Assembly: GCA_001683735.1 (NCBI GenBank)
Contig: LUGG01000019.1
Location: 682,001 to 746,000 of the forward strand
DNA from: Grifola frondosa
Taxonomy: Eukaryota > Basidiomycota > Agaricomycetes > Polyporales > Grifolaceae
Reading direction: 5' to 3'
Length of the DNA: 64,000 nucleotides
Below the pieces are notes generated by a model. That model was not told where the DNA came from. It saw only the letters and a program-made list of their open reading frames with translations, and ran no database searches. The position numbers were made by a program, and so were the translations under genes. Below, piece after piece: positions 35,370 through 46,910 of the stretch (position 1 is its first letter; the number at the start of each line of letters is the position of its first letter).

Positions 35370-35830
35370 ACTCGGCAGTGGTTCGAGCGCGCGACGTATG
35401 CCAATCCAGACTTGGGTGAGGACCTGGGCTCCTCCCTATAACACGGAAGCATATTCGAAAAGCGAAAACATACAACATCCATCTTGGAGCGGGAGGCGGC
35501 CGGCGCACTGCAAAACATACTATACATATTTAGATCTTACATGTGGCCAAACTCCGCAACCTCTCCCGCCTCTCGACGACTGGCAAAAAACATTGTGGCG
35601 GTTCAAGTTGAGGAGACTGCATGGGACCTCGCTGAGTCGTGGTTCTGTGATTGACGAGTACTGATGGTGTGTTGACAGGAACATCAGGAAGGGCACCGCG
35701 GAGCCGCACCATTCACAGGTGTGGCAGTCGGTTGCGAAAGATAAGTATAGGAAACGCATGCAAGAACACGAGATCATGGAGCTCGTCGTTGATGCATGAT
35801 GTGTTGCACTAAAATTGGATGGCCTCTTTC
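35370..35830 (+). pseudogene. Fragment of PRP6 3' end
   Basis: Two blocks match the last exons of PRP6 (9298-9700, other strand). One is around 35375-35425 (encoding QWFERATYANPDLG in the PRP6 frame), the other about 35600-35830 (ending just after the equivalent of the PRP6 stop). Between them lies about 170 bp of unrelated sequence. The second block keeps a version of the last PRP6 intron (TGATGGTGTGTTGACAG), so the copy arose at DNA level and not from mRNA. Indels break the frame. It sits head to head with the nucleotidyltransferase gene, while the real PRP6 neighbours the HepT-like gene. Confidence 0.8.
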
Positions 35831-36435
35831 GTTCTCGTGTGTTTCCTCGATGTGAGTTCCTATTATATGTCAGTACTGATATATCGGCGTATGTAAACTC
35901 CAAGGGCCAATGACAGTTGCGCACGTCCCAAGCGAACGAACTGCGCGGTTGAAAGGACTTTGATTGGATGGTTTCGAGCTATCAGATATTATTATGTTTT
36001 CCGCCAATCAGCATCAACCTTATGCACTTTTTGAGACACGACTCGGCTTCATACCTTTTTACCAGCACATATTTTGTTACACTTGGGTCATTCTTGTCAA
36101 GGCTTCTGGCCGCTTCACAAGAGATAATTGTACATACAGGATGCTCGCTGTGCGAGGTAATACCGGCTACGGTAAGAATAGTCTTGGATGATCTTTGTCT
36201 TGTGCGATACTGTGTGTGATCGGTGATTCGCGAATTTAGTGATGTTGGTAACCACCCGACCCGTCGCAATTACAGCAGTAGCAATGAAATATAATAGCCA
36301 GCGCTCAGCACCCCCCGAGTCCCCCGTCGCACTTTGGACGACTCCACGGCCGGGACCCATCCGTTTTCTTACTCCCCGTTCTTTCTCTTCCATTCCCTTC
36401 CTTCTCTGCGCAGGTCGCCCGCCATTTTTTTCAAG
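35831..36435. other. Intergenic stretch upstream of the aspartic protease
   Basis: No gene seen. A short block around 36170-36200 (TAAGAATAGTCTTGGATGAT) resembles 34034-34060, another trace of local duplication. A TATAATAG stretch near 36290 and the CT-rich 36360-36420 region are probably promoter and leader of the protease gene. Confidence 0.45.
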
Positions 36436-38611
36436 ATGTTTACGTCTAGCTGGTGTGCCCTGTTCCTAGTCGTGTTACCTGCTCTTGTTTCGGCGCTGCC
36501 TCTTCGCCCTTCAGAAGATCGGACAATCACGAAGAAGAGACGGTTGGACCTCCCTTTGGAGAGGCGGAGGATCACTGAGAGATCGGATGTCGTTGGTGGA
36601 ACCGTCGGTCTGGGTGACATCGCAGATCTGTAAGCATTTCCGCGCGTTCGAGGATTAAAGTACCCTCCTTAATGTTTCTTTCCAAGGTTCTACACCGTTG
36701 CCGTGAAAGTGGGCAACAGTACGACTGCTGTAAACCTTGGTGAGTGACTAGAATTTAGCAATGGAACGTCTTCATTGATCTTAGTTATATGCCAGATACC
36801 GGATCGAGCGACCTGTGGGTCATGTCCAGCGCATGCCAAACGCAAGCATGCAAATCGTCGACGGCCACCCCTTATTCGACAACAACGTTTTCGCCTGTCG
36901 GTAGTAGTGTAAATCTGCTATATGGCGATTCCACGAGCGGGACACATGCTGCTGGCCCTGTGGGGCGGGACACCGTCGTTCTGGCTGGTCTGTCTATGCC
37001 TAATCAGACGTTGGCGGCTGTCAACGATACAAACAATTCTGCCGTGTCTAACGGTGGAGCAGGTATTATGGGCCTCGGTTTCCCCGCTCAGAGGTAAGTT
37101 AGAGGCGCAGTCATTTTACGTAGGTCTTCTTACTTTGTCCGTCCCAGTTTCGTCCAGGCAGCAGTTGTCAACGCGCAAGTGAGTTTGGTGCGCATGAGTG
37201 CTTGTTCAAAATAGCTGATTACTTCGCCGCAGTTCAATAATCCTTCTGGCACTGACGAGTTTGTCCTTAACACGCCCTCTGATGGACCTCTCGTGTCACG
37301 ACTGGCTATAGCTGGCGCCGTCGAGGAGCCTATGTTTGCTGTAGGACCTGCGGACTTCCTCATCCCAGAATATTATTTAATGTAAATCGAAATAGATCAC
37401 GCTTCAGCGGGACACGATCGACGTTAGTGGACATGGTCAGATCTCTATCGGCCAGCTGCCTGCAGGCGTAGACAACTCGACTATCACTTGGGTGCCGGTG
37501 CGACTGTACTCGCCTGCAAACGGTGGCATGCAGCCCCCTTCCTTTGCTGCCAACGAAATTTACCCTCTGTGAGCACTAAAAATGGCTGTTATTTCCCCGC
37601 GCGATTATTATTGACTATCGTACAATATCCTAGTCGTTGGGAAGTCGTACTGGATGGTGTCTACCTTGATGGCCAAAAACTGGCGAACTCCACACAACAA
37701 GGGCAAGGCGTGTCCTCGACCACAGTCTCTGCTCTCATCGACACGGTACGTCCCATCTCTTTATGCACATTAAAATCGCGATATTGAGCTCTCTCGCATC
37801 GCAGGGCAACTCCATCCTGCGTGGTCCCTCGGACGTCGTGACCAACATCCTCCGGACTGTCTCCCCCGCCTTTGCCGCCGACACCACCGCTGACGACCGC
37901 CTTGCGCGACGCCACACACGCTCGCGTTCCAAATCGGGGGGAAGATGTTCCCGGTAGACCCACGCGATTTTGTCGCACAGGACACGAACAACAACGCATC
38001 GACGTGCATCGCGAACAACCTCGTCGCGACGGACCCGCCGAGCGCGGGTGCGCTGTTAGCTGGAGCCTCGGCGACCCGTTCCTCAAGTCCACGATGGTCG
38101 TGTTCTATTATGGCAACCTCACCCACCCCTCGCTCGACCCGCCCCGCATGGGCTTCCTCTCGCTTGTGCCTGCAGACGCGGGCACGCTGCTGGAGCAAGC
38201 GGTGCAGGACGCACAGCAGGACGGCGGCGTTTTCGAGAGTGAGTTCGGTGGTTTGTGGTTGTGATGGCTGTTCATTGACGTTACTGTTTGTCTGTTATAG
38301 GCCGTGTAGATGTCGCGCCCACCGCGAGCAGCATCATCGATGCCTCCACATCAGGCGTCAGCTCTCCCGCCAGCCAGACACCTACAGGTGCATCGTCCGC
38401 GACGTCTTCGTCATTTTCGACAACACCTTCGACTTCATCCTCCTCATCACCATCCGCTTCGGAGACGAACTCAAAACTCCGCATCATCTTCGTACCGTCT
38501 GCCGAGCGGTCTGTGGTGTCCGACCTTGCTATCCACAATCTTTATGTTATCTTGCTGCATTCTGTGAATGGCTCGCCGTTACTTTTGTTTTCTTTGAACT
38601 GGGGACTCTGA
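36436..38611 (+). CDS. Pepsin-like aspartic protease (A1 family), secreted, two apparent frameshifts
   Basis: Begins with a signal peptide (MFTSSWCALFLVVLPALVSA). Spliced exons give both active-site motifs, LDTGSSDLWVMSS and SALIDTGNSILRG, and typical A1 blocks: SNGGAGIMGLGFP, ITLQRDTIDVSGHGQISIGQ, WVPVRLYSPANGG, FQIGGKMFPVDPRDF and SWSLGDPFLKSTMVVFYYG. The 3' exon encodes a Ser/Thr-rich stalk and a mildly hydrophobic end, suggesting cell-wall or membrane attachment. At least six introns are needed, all with normal sites. Two single-base losses interrupt the frame: one near 37880-37897, before CATPHTLAFQIG, and one near 38057 (GCTGTTAGCTGG), before SWSLGDPF. Everything between is conserved, so these may be sequencing errors; otherwise this is a young pseudogene lacking its C-terminal lobe. 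Activity would be acid endopeptidase outside the cell. Confidence 0.85.
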
Positions 38612-40045
38612 ACGGACATGAACATTGCTTTGCGTGATGTATATATAAGGACTTAATGGAGTAGGCTCGGACGAGCTGCTCTATGCCTACTACCGGATTC
38701 CCGTGGGATCTAATCATTACTAGCTTATGTGCGAGTATGAACGGGCGATGTTTATGCTTTATTGGCATCAGGGAGTTCTCTGGGCATGCAAGCGTGCTGC
38801 AGAAAATACACCGCGCTTAAAAGAGAAACACTGTGGTACTCAACTGGGTGACCTGTTGCAGGTTCTAACCACAGATCTCGTTCTGCGAAGCCTGAAACTT
38901 GAAGCCTTGATGAGTTTCGTGCATTGACGACCTGGTCTAATGTTCTTCTAAACACGAGGCTGCTCCTCAGTCACGGACAAGCGTGCGATACGGCTTGAGG
39001 CATCAGACAGCACGCATATGTACGTGGGTTCTTTGCAAATGACCGTGATCAGCGAATAACTTTTATTGTCAGTGACCTTGGGGAGCGGATGTTCACGAGG
39101 ATTATAATACCTGACCATATTTGAGAAGCCTGTCATGCACGCAACCGGCCTCATCGAAGTTGGTCAAAGTCACGCTGTTAGACGGTCCAAACTGTTACAC
39201 TGCAATCAACATCAGCACACCAAAAGATACGGAAAGGACAATAAACGTACATATCCACTGTCCCTGACCAGTCTTCGGTGCATTTGCGACAATGGGGTTA
39301 TCGATACAGGAGACGTCCATTTGCGTCTTTGTCTCACGAGTGCCCCGCAGACGTGCTCACCGGCCTTTTGTTCATGATCACCGCCAAGGCGCGATTCACG
39401 GTGGGATGTGCTGCTGTTCTGTCATATGGCCTTGACTCTTGATATGAGCGAGCAAACGGTTGTCAAAGACTAGCAATGAAAGCAGAGTCACAGTGAATGC
39501 ACGAGGTGAGACAAATGCGGAAGCAATAGGAATGACCTCGTCAACCGCAAGCATGCGAAAGCACGAGAAGGGATGTATGCACGTTGGGTACGGTCATTCG
39601 AACCCGTTCGACTGGATCAAAGGTGCAGGAAGCACTATATAGAGGGTTCAGTTGAACAATGGAGGTTTCAGCGGCCAAGCGCCCGTGGCCGTTTGGCCCT
39701 TCCTCTCACGGTGACGTAAAAATCAACTTGGCCAGCTTGACTCACGACAACGAGGACAATACTAGACGGTGCAATCCAGACGATCACATTATCCCCCACA
39801 GTGAGCGTAGTATCTGGGTTTTATCTGCTCGAAACGACAAAGCATTATGACCATCGCACAGAAGAGGGGGAAGAGGTACGAGCACTTCATCTTGATTTGT
39901 CCACGAAAAAATCCTTTACACCTCCACAGATAATCTACATCGAACAGGAAATTTTTGTACACAGAAACAGCTTCGAGAACTTCTGGGATGCGTGACAGAG
40001 GGGAGGGGAGGGAGGGGGCCGGGCAGCGGAACGCCTCATGTGCTT
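38612..40045. other. 1.4 kb stretch without a recognisable gene
   Basis: Holds the 3' flank of the protease and, from about 39.6 kb, the 3' region of family gene C. Frames of 60-80 codons are present with no motif or paired exon. The minus-strand frame of gene C stays open down to 39789 if its last intron is retained, but the sequence there is not conserved in character. Confidence 0.45.
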
Positions 40046-41165
40046 TCACGAATCTGTCGAAATGGGGTGAGCAGAAATTCAGCGTGAATAGAAATGCATA
40101 ATACTTACAATAGCTGGAAGCATTCATTCGCCCAAGGAAATATTCACCGGACTCGATTTGCCGACATATTTCCGCGACGGTCAAGCCATAGGTAGATGGG
40201 CGTGTCTTCGTTGAACTGCAGCACCCGTCAAGGAGTGCTTTATGTCTGCTCGATAAGCCAGGCGGAGGAGTGGCGATAGATGTCGATGAACTCTTGCTAT
40301 AGGAGCTCGACCGCACGCGAGAGGTCCTGACGGGAGCGTCGTCGATCGCCACATCCGTTGGGGACTGGCCTGCTTCGATCTCGCCCCCCAGGTTCATGAT
40401 GCCTAGGTCGATGGGGACCAGTGCAATCGACATGTGTGATGAGGGGGCCACTGCGCCGACTACTCTAGACGCCGGGAAACACTCCGCGCTCCAGTTCTCC
40501 CTGTACCACTGGGAGCCGCAATCAGCCAGCGACGGGCTGTAGCCATCGTGGTAACGATGGGTGGAAGATGCAGTTGTCTGCGGGGACGACGTGATGCGGG
40601 ACGACGGGGATGGCTCCCAAAACAGGGAGTTGTCGTTATTGGGTTCTTGGCTGAGGATAATAACCCCGGACGTCTTCTTCCGCTGCTCCGGCGACCTACG
40701 TTCGATTCTAACCTCCAGCATCTTTTCGATTGGGCCCGGGCCCCTCGAGTCTTCATCCAAGAAGGATAAGTCTAAGCCTGGCACCGCGTCCGCCGTCACC
40801 GTCAACGAGTCGTCCGCATGCCACAGCGGAGACTTGCTTTCGCAAAACGTGTCCATGGTCCCTAACAATGCCGAGTTCGCTACTACCAAACCCGTCGTAT
40901 TGTACGTATGGCGAGTACCAATCTATAAGTGCACATTTGTGGTGAGTGATGTTTGCGCCACGCGCCACAAATTCAACCAACTGACCAAACCATCACAGTG
41001 TGATGTCTCGTTTGTGACCTGAAACACTTTGTTCTCTTTTATATCCCAATCCCAATCCCCTTTGAGTATTGTTGAATAGTTTGACTGCGCTGCAGACGCC
41101 TGTGGCGCCCGCATGTTCACGGTCGATGGCGTCAAGAATTTCATCAGCTGCGCGAGAGCCCACAT
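40046..41165 (-). CDS. GDW/PGLDL family protein C (unknown function)
   Basis: Exon 1 (40986-41165) encodes MWALAQLMKFLTPS and NYSTILKGDWDWDIKENKV. A 63 nt intron (donor GTCAGT, phase 0) leads to exon 2 (40109-40922) with VPGLDLSFLDEDS, NSLFWEPSPSS and SIATPPPGLSS. A good 55 nt intron (40054-40108, GTAAGTATT...GACAG) ends the protein a few codons later at 40046, giving about 333 residues, close to members A and B. If that intron is retained, the frame runs to 39789 with a less plausible tail. It lies in tandem with member D, same strand, 470 bp apart. There is no known domain. The Met at 41144 is an alternative start. Confidence 0.65.
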
Positions 41166-41630
41166 CGTAATGGAAGAATGTGTGATTGCAAGAAAAACTG
41201 CGAGGCGACAGTCGTGGATAACCGAGATATGAACGGCGAGGAATGATGGTAAGTTGCAGTTGTGGTGGAGGATGAACTGAACTTCGCCGACGACGGCGGC
41301 GCGCTCGGTCACATGTGCGCAAAAGACGTGCTCAATTCCTCAATCAAACATTTTATTTTGCCGGGCCCCGACTCTTTGCATTTCGTCGGCTGTTCTCTCG
41401 CGCTGCTTATCGGAAGGCGAGTTTTTCTATCGTGCGAATTCTAGTGTGCTGATGTGCATATCGATATCAGCACTGAGATGCTTGCCGAGGCTGTCATCGG
41501 AATTCCGAGCACCTCGCTGCCCTGCGGGACGGCAGTTCAAACAAATTTTATGTACAGCTACAAACGGTTCTCTACCGTAAAATACAAGTATATACGCAGC
41601 CCGACTGAGACGACATGCCCAATATTACAG

Positions 41631-42947
41631 TCAAGGCTCATTCTTCAAAGTCCTCCGCCGCTTCTTAGCCCTAGCACCCTTCTTTCTATTCCCGGCGTCC
41701 TTGGATGCTGGCTTGCGAGATTGCGACAGTCGGTCCAGACAAGCATAGAATGACGAATACGCTATGTCATGGATGCTCTGACCGAACAAACCGTCCGCTG
41801 CCTCAGACCCTCGACGGTGAATCGCGACCGAGGGAACTGGGGCGTTTACAGTGGGAGGAGGCGTTGCAACCTCCGGCGATGGAGTCGCGCTCACGCTGAT
41901 CGCGCATTCGCGAGAGGATCCATCCTGTGGGGATTGGGCAGTGGCACCTCGTGCACGTGACCGTTCGCTCTTCTCGCCTGCATCTCCTTCGTCCTCTGAA
42001 CTCTCTGGGCTCTTCCAATACACGTTTCCGGCCTGCTTCTCAGCTTCCAATGCCCGCCGGACAGCTGCAAGGTCTAGAGGCGGCGGCGGCTTCACCCTAT
42101 GGCTCAGATATGTCGTCGAGGTAGTGGAAAGGGATATGGATTTTGCGACGCAAGGTGTTTGTTCTCTGGGTTCAGAGAATAGACAATTTACGCCGCGTCT
42201 TCCTTCGTTCCTGGATGCCTCAACTCCAGCGCGAGCATCCTCCCCGCTGTGAACCCTACGCGCCAGATCAGCCTTGTGATCCACCTTCGCGACGAGTATG
42301 ATGTCGTCTTCGCCTGGGAATAGCAGGGATTTGCGAGGCACCCGGGCATCTGAAACGCTGAAGCCGTCATCCAGGAAGTCCAAATCAAGCCCAGGGATGT
42401 CGCAGATTAGACTCGAGGGCAAGTCGCTTTGGCGCGGTTGTGGTGTCAGCGACCAATCAGTCGTCGCCGATATGGTGTTAGGGAGGTTGTTGATGTGCAG
42501 ATCCTGTGGGAAAACGGAACAGTTTATGAGCGCCGAGCTTTTCGAAGTGTGTGGCGGACTGACCAGTTGGTTAGTGCACGACAACTTTTCAGATGCTTGG
42601 ATAGGCATGTGGCCCGAAAGCTCCCAATCGCCCTCCAATATAGCCTGGAAGCTCTCCAAAGGCTGAGATGGCTTTGGTTCGTAGATTGGGAGGGATGGCA
42701 CAGAGCTCGATCCTTGCAAGTGAGGAAGACCCTCCCAGTCTCCCTCGAACATCGCGGCGAAGCTCGCCTCAAGCAAGGAGCGCTGGCGAGAATAGCGCGA
42801 TGGCACATGCTTTGAGCTCTTCCAGGAGTCAGAGACTTCCCAGTCTCCCTGCAAGATGCGCGCGAAGCTCTCTGGTGGTATCAACGGCTTCGGCGCGCGA
42901 ATTGGTAGATAGGGCTGTGGCCCGTGGGTGACGACCGCGTACCGCAT
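41631..42947 (-). CDS. GDW/PGLDL family protein D with three GDW repeats
   Basis: Exon 1 (42564-42947) starts MRYAVVTHGPQPYLPIRAPK and has three spaced repeats of the family motif: PPESFARILQGDWEVS, LEASFAAMFEGDWEGL and PLESFQAILEGDWELS. The other members have one. A 60 nt intron (42504-42563, GTCAGT...CCCACAG, phase 0) is a multiple of three, so the frame also reads through it, adding 20 residues if unspliced. Exon 2 (41631-42503) has IPGLDLDFLDDGF, charged serine-rich sequence, SPEVATPPPTVNAPVP and a basic end (KKGARAKKRRRTLKNEP) that could be a nuclear localisation signal. About 418 residues when spliced. An upstream extension of the frame to 43271 is not needed, since the conserved part begins after 42947. 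Confidence 0.7.
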   Translation of the reverse strand: MRYAVVTHGPQPYLPIRAPKPLIPPESFARILQGDWEVSDSWKSSKHVPSRYSRQRSLLEASFAAMFEGDWEGLPHLQGSSSVPSLPIYEPKPSQPLESFQAILEGDWELSGHMPIQASEKLSCTNQLVSPPHTSKSSALINCSVFPQDLHINNLPNTISATTDWSLTPQPRQSDLPSSLICDIPGLDLDFLDDGFSVSDARVPRKSLLFPGEDDIILVAKVDHKADLARRVHSGEDARAGVEASRNEGRRGVNCLFSEPREQTPCVAKSISLSTTSTTYLSHRVKPPPPLDLAAVRRALEAEKQAGNVYWKSPESSEDEGDAGEKSERSRARGATAQSPQDGSSRECAISVSATPSPEVATPPPTVNAPVPSVAIHRRGSEAADGLFGQSIHDIAYSSFYACLDRLSQSRKPASKDAGNRKKGARAKKRRRTLKNEP

Positions 42948-43664
42948 GATGATAATGTGGTATAAGTAGACGAGCGGGTATAGGGGTGATATTATACGCA
43001 GTTGGGGCGGATGAGAGGTAGGTGGTTGAAGGCGAGAGACAATTTGTGGCGGCGGGTACGTTTGAACGACCTTGCCACATTGGGCGCTAACACGAAAGTG
43101 GCGTATCACGTGTGCATAATGTGTGCGCTCCACTTTTTGTCTGCGACATTGAAAATACCCGTTAATTTCATCGATACTCCTGGTCTCTTCCGGTGATGCT
43201 CTCTCCAATGTCAATTTGTACAATGAACATCCCGGGAGAGGAGTCATGAAGCCATCTATCATTTTCTTCATTCCGGGAATCTCGGTTTGCGATGGAGCAT
43301 GCTTTTATGTCGCTCTCGAACATTTAGAAACTCATTTATTATTGCCCTTTCCCTATATTAAACGACCGTTGAGATCTCGTTGATTCAGACTGAAATGCCT
43401 CTGATTAGAGAACCATAACATTGTGAAGGAGCCAGGCATATGTTTTTTTACCTTGGTGTTGAACCGTTTGAATGACGAAAATTATGATTGATACTAATTG
43501 AAAAACAAACGGAGACTGGACATGCAAGCGGCCACGAACCACAGTACCTGCCGTAAACAGAAATTCGTGTGCGGTTCGATCGTGACCTTGTTTTTCCTCT
43601 TTAAACCTCTTTCACCTTTACATTGGGCAGCCACTGGGCCAACGTTTCTCTGTCATGCCTCTTG
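42948..43664. other. Intergenic region between divergent family gene D and the Rrn5-like gene
   Basis: About 700 bp holding two divergent promoters. An AT-rich part (43.3-43.5 kb) and a TTTAAACC-type stretch before 43620 are seen, but no defined element. Confidence 0.45.
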
Positions 43665-46460
43665 ATGCCCTCTCAGGATATCGACCAAGACTGTAACGAG
43701 GAGAGCATATCTGATATAGACCCCACGTATCTTGCCCACTACTCCGAGCACGCCGATCAAGTTCGCGCCCACCTTGCAGGACATGACGGCAGCGACCCCT
43801 TACCGCCTTCCTTCTTCCCCCCAATGGTTACTGGACAAGCACCGAGAAGGATGCCTTTTTTCGTGCACTGATTGTGCACTCTCGTCTGCGACCAGACCTC
43901 ATTGCGGAGGAGGTGAAGACCAAGAGTGTTTTGGACGTGTATGTTTACCTTGAATTGCTTGAGGAAGCAGCTGCGGGCGATTCTACTCATGCAATGTTGG
44001 AAGATGGCATGGACGATAGGTCCACCCCGGCTGTTCGGAGGAAGGACGTGCCTGTTGCGTTCGAGGTCTCTGACGATTGGATCGCACTGGAGGAGCAGAA
44101 AGCTCGTGCTATGGTCTTCGCTGATCCTACCCTTGAGGACCAGAACTTCCGGGTGATGCGGGACAAGGAGTTTCGGTCACGCAAGAACACTATTCGAGCC
44201 CGAAAAGGGCAAGCTCGGACGTCCTTGAACGAACGCGACCGTGAGGGAGAGAAGCTCAGGAGAAAAGAGTTCGATGAGTGGCTGGCAAGGAAAGAAGTGG
44301 AATGGAAGAGCGCAGAGATCTGGCGTGCTTTGGATTCCGTTGCGCTGAATGTGCTGGACAGGGTATTGAAGGAAGGCGAGGAACGACAGGACGAATCCCA
44401 AGTCGACGAGCACCCCATGCAAGGCAACATGCCCGCAGGGGCGATGGTTGGTGAAGAGGAACTCGGTGTAGCCCAACCTCAAGACATTCCAACCTCCGAA
44501 ATTGATGAGGACATGATTGACCCTGCCCTTCGCGAGCTGTCTCGAGCGACTTCAATGGCATCTGCTGTGTCTCTCGAGTCGCACACCATCCTTGGAAGCA
44601 CACAAGGGCCTCCTCTTCCTACACTTTCTGTCAATGTGCCTGCACAACCGCCTTCCCTAGGTCACTTGCAACCGACGACTCCGCCGTTCCACAATACTCC
44701 CCTTCCGCCAGACGCTGTCCCGTCTTTAACCAATGCCTCACTCGCAGCTCAAGCTTTGTACGCGCAGTCAGAAGGGTCAATTCCCTCTAACGAAGACCCT
44801 GCCACAATGTCTCCGGCGTCCCGCCGCCGCTACCGCAAGAGGTTGTACATGCGTCGAAAGAGAGCCGAAGCACTAGGAGGCGTCGTCGATGAGAATGCGA
44901 TCAAGTTGAAGCCCGGACGGAAACCAAAGAAGGTCCCGGTAAAATCCAAGCACACTGATGACGACAAACCTACACTTTCTCGTGCGGAATCTCTCGCTCG
45001 AGATAATGAGCCGTCGACTAGTCGCCCTGCAGATCATACGGAATCTGGCTCATCTTCAGATGATGGTGAGCACCGACATGCGCACCTGTCTGGTTTGACA
45101 CGTCCATATAAGCTTCGCGCTGAGTTTGGGGCTCTGGGGATTGATGCCGCCAAGCTTCGCCATGAGGGCCTAGGACTATTCCACCTCGGTGGCCTAGCGA
45201 AGTTGATGCAGTATGCTATCTTTATTCTCACATATAGTTCCAGTGATTGACATTCGTCTGTCGATGTGCAGGATGTACAATATGTTGCATGATGTATCGC
45301 CAGCTGTTTCATCCCAGGTCTCAGCCGAGACGATCAGATTATTGGATGTGCACGTCGTGAACTTCGTCACACAGGCTGTACACAGGATCGTGGTATCGAG
45401 AGAGCAGGAACGCATGGCGAAGCTGCATACGAAAGTGTGGCGAGTGGCCAAGAACCGGGTATGTCTGACATGCACTTTCGCAACTTCTCCTTCAGTTGTG
45501 TATGCGCCACTCGCTCGCAATTCCCCACATACCTAATCTGTGTTATGCTGTCTTGAATGTCATAGTACCATTACTAACGTGATCAATTGCCAGGTCATCT
45601 CCGCAGCTCACGTGGAACATGCACTGTCGTTGTTCGGCGATGGCAAGCTCACCAAGAAGGCGCACTTCAAGGGATTGTTCAAACGCCTGGATCTGGACGT
45701 TAGCGACGAAAGCGACGGCGAGGACGACCGTACAGTCCTCGCGAATGCCAAGCGCCCTGTGCGACATACCAAGCAGCGCAAGCAGCGTAAGACGAAGACG
45801 CCTCTCCATCCAGATGGTTCCGGTTCGCAGTCGTCATCAGAAGACGCGGACGACGAGAGCGGTGATGGTGATCAGTCGGGTGATGAGGCGACCCCTGTGT
45901 CGATGCCGCGTCTGTCGCTGCATCGCACGGTCTTCACTCCGTTCATTCGTCTGCCAGGATCGTATGCCGCTGCATCGAATGGTCGCTATAATCCTGTGGA
46001 TCTTACATTATGCATGCCGTGGCCACCGACAAACCACACATCCACGGAGCCCGTCATAGAAGATGAACTCATACCGGAAGAGCTGGACGCGGACGCCCTC
46101 CTCAAGGAGCTGCTCGATGAGGAGAAGCTCGACAAGCGAGATAGTGCGATAGCCGGGGCGTACGAGAAGGGGTTGTGGGAGAAGTTCCCTCGCGCCTCCG
46201 CTGCACCTAGCGATCTGCCGGGCACTGCAATTCACGATAACGGCACGATACTTCCTGCCCCATCCAACGGACAGGGAATCCGTCTTCGAAAACGGCGACG
46301 GAGAGAAATTGGAAGCGACGACGACGAAGCAGGGAGGGCAGTGCGTCGGCGCCGCGGTGCGAAAGACGATACACGGCATGACACATCCGATCTCAGGTTC
46401 TGCAAGCCGGATTTGAGAAGTCGAGTCAAGAGCCAGGTGTATATTGTTGACAGCGACTAG
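43665..46460 (+). CDS. Rrn5-like RNA polymerase I upstream activating factor subunit
   Basis: Three or more exons encode about 860 residues. Near the N-terminus a SANT/Myb-like block reads GYWTSTEKDAFFRALIVHSR, then LRPDLIAEEVKTKSVLDVYV and YLELLEEA. This is the pattern of Rrn5, a subunit of the Pol I upstream activating factor at rDNA promoters. The middle is charged, with a basic stretch (RRRYRKRLYMRRKRAEAL). After introns at about 45211 and 45459, a histone-fold-like segment follows (VSAETIRLLDVHVVNFVTQA, then NRVISAAHVEHALSLFG), then an acidic tail ending VYIVDSD. Start ATG 43665 opens the conserved frame (SISDIDPTYLAHYSEHADQV). Between that block and GYWTS the frame is off by one at a run of six Cs (43817-43822); a seventh C would restore it, so a sequencing deletion is likely. 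No suitable intron was found there. The subunit assignment is by motif only. Confidence 0.7.
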
Positions 46461-46910
46461 CGGCGATCGCGCTCAAAACCAAGGAGGACGTGAGTGCTTG
46501 GGATTTAAGTTTGCCCTGTGCGTTTGCAGCTCACATTCGTGTGTCGTTATTCGTAGCATTCATTTGTTCGAACGTGGGGCGCATATCAATATGTTGACAG
46601 TCTCTCACTACCTCGCGAAAACTAACATAACAAGGTATCTATAGTTGCATACATAAGTTTATTCGACATGATGTTACGTTCCGTTATATTTTTCTGCGTT
46701 GTTATTGTATACTGTACGCTGTGGACCGAGAATCTTCCGTGTTTGCCAGGATTATACATCTGTATATAATCACTATGCCGTTGTAATTCGGTACAATTTC
46801 CTATAAATTGTTCGTACGATCTGGCCAACTGCTGATTCAAAAACGACGAGATAGACAAAGACTGCGTTCTATACGGAATATGCTCGACAAGCCGTATATC
46901 AAAGTCTCAG
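46461..46910. other. 3' flanks between convergent Rrn5-like and ICMT genes
   Basis: AT-rich, with no coding character. It contains the convergent ends of two genes; no terminator element was defined. Confidence 0.5.

Noticed and set aside
39789..40045. Extended C-terminus of family gene C
   Set aside because: A good 55 nt intron ends the protein at 40046, matching the size of members A and B; the read-through part has no conserved character.
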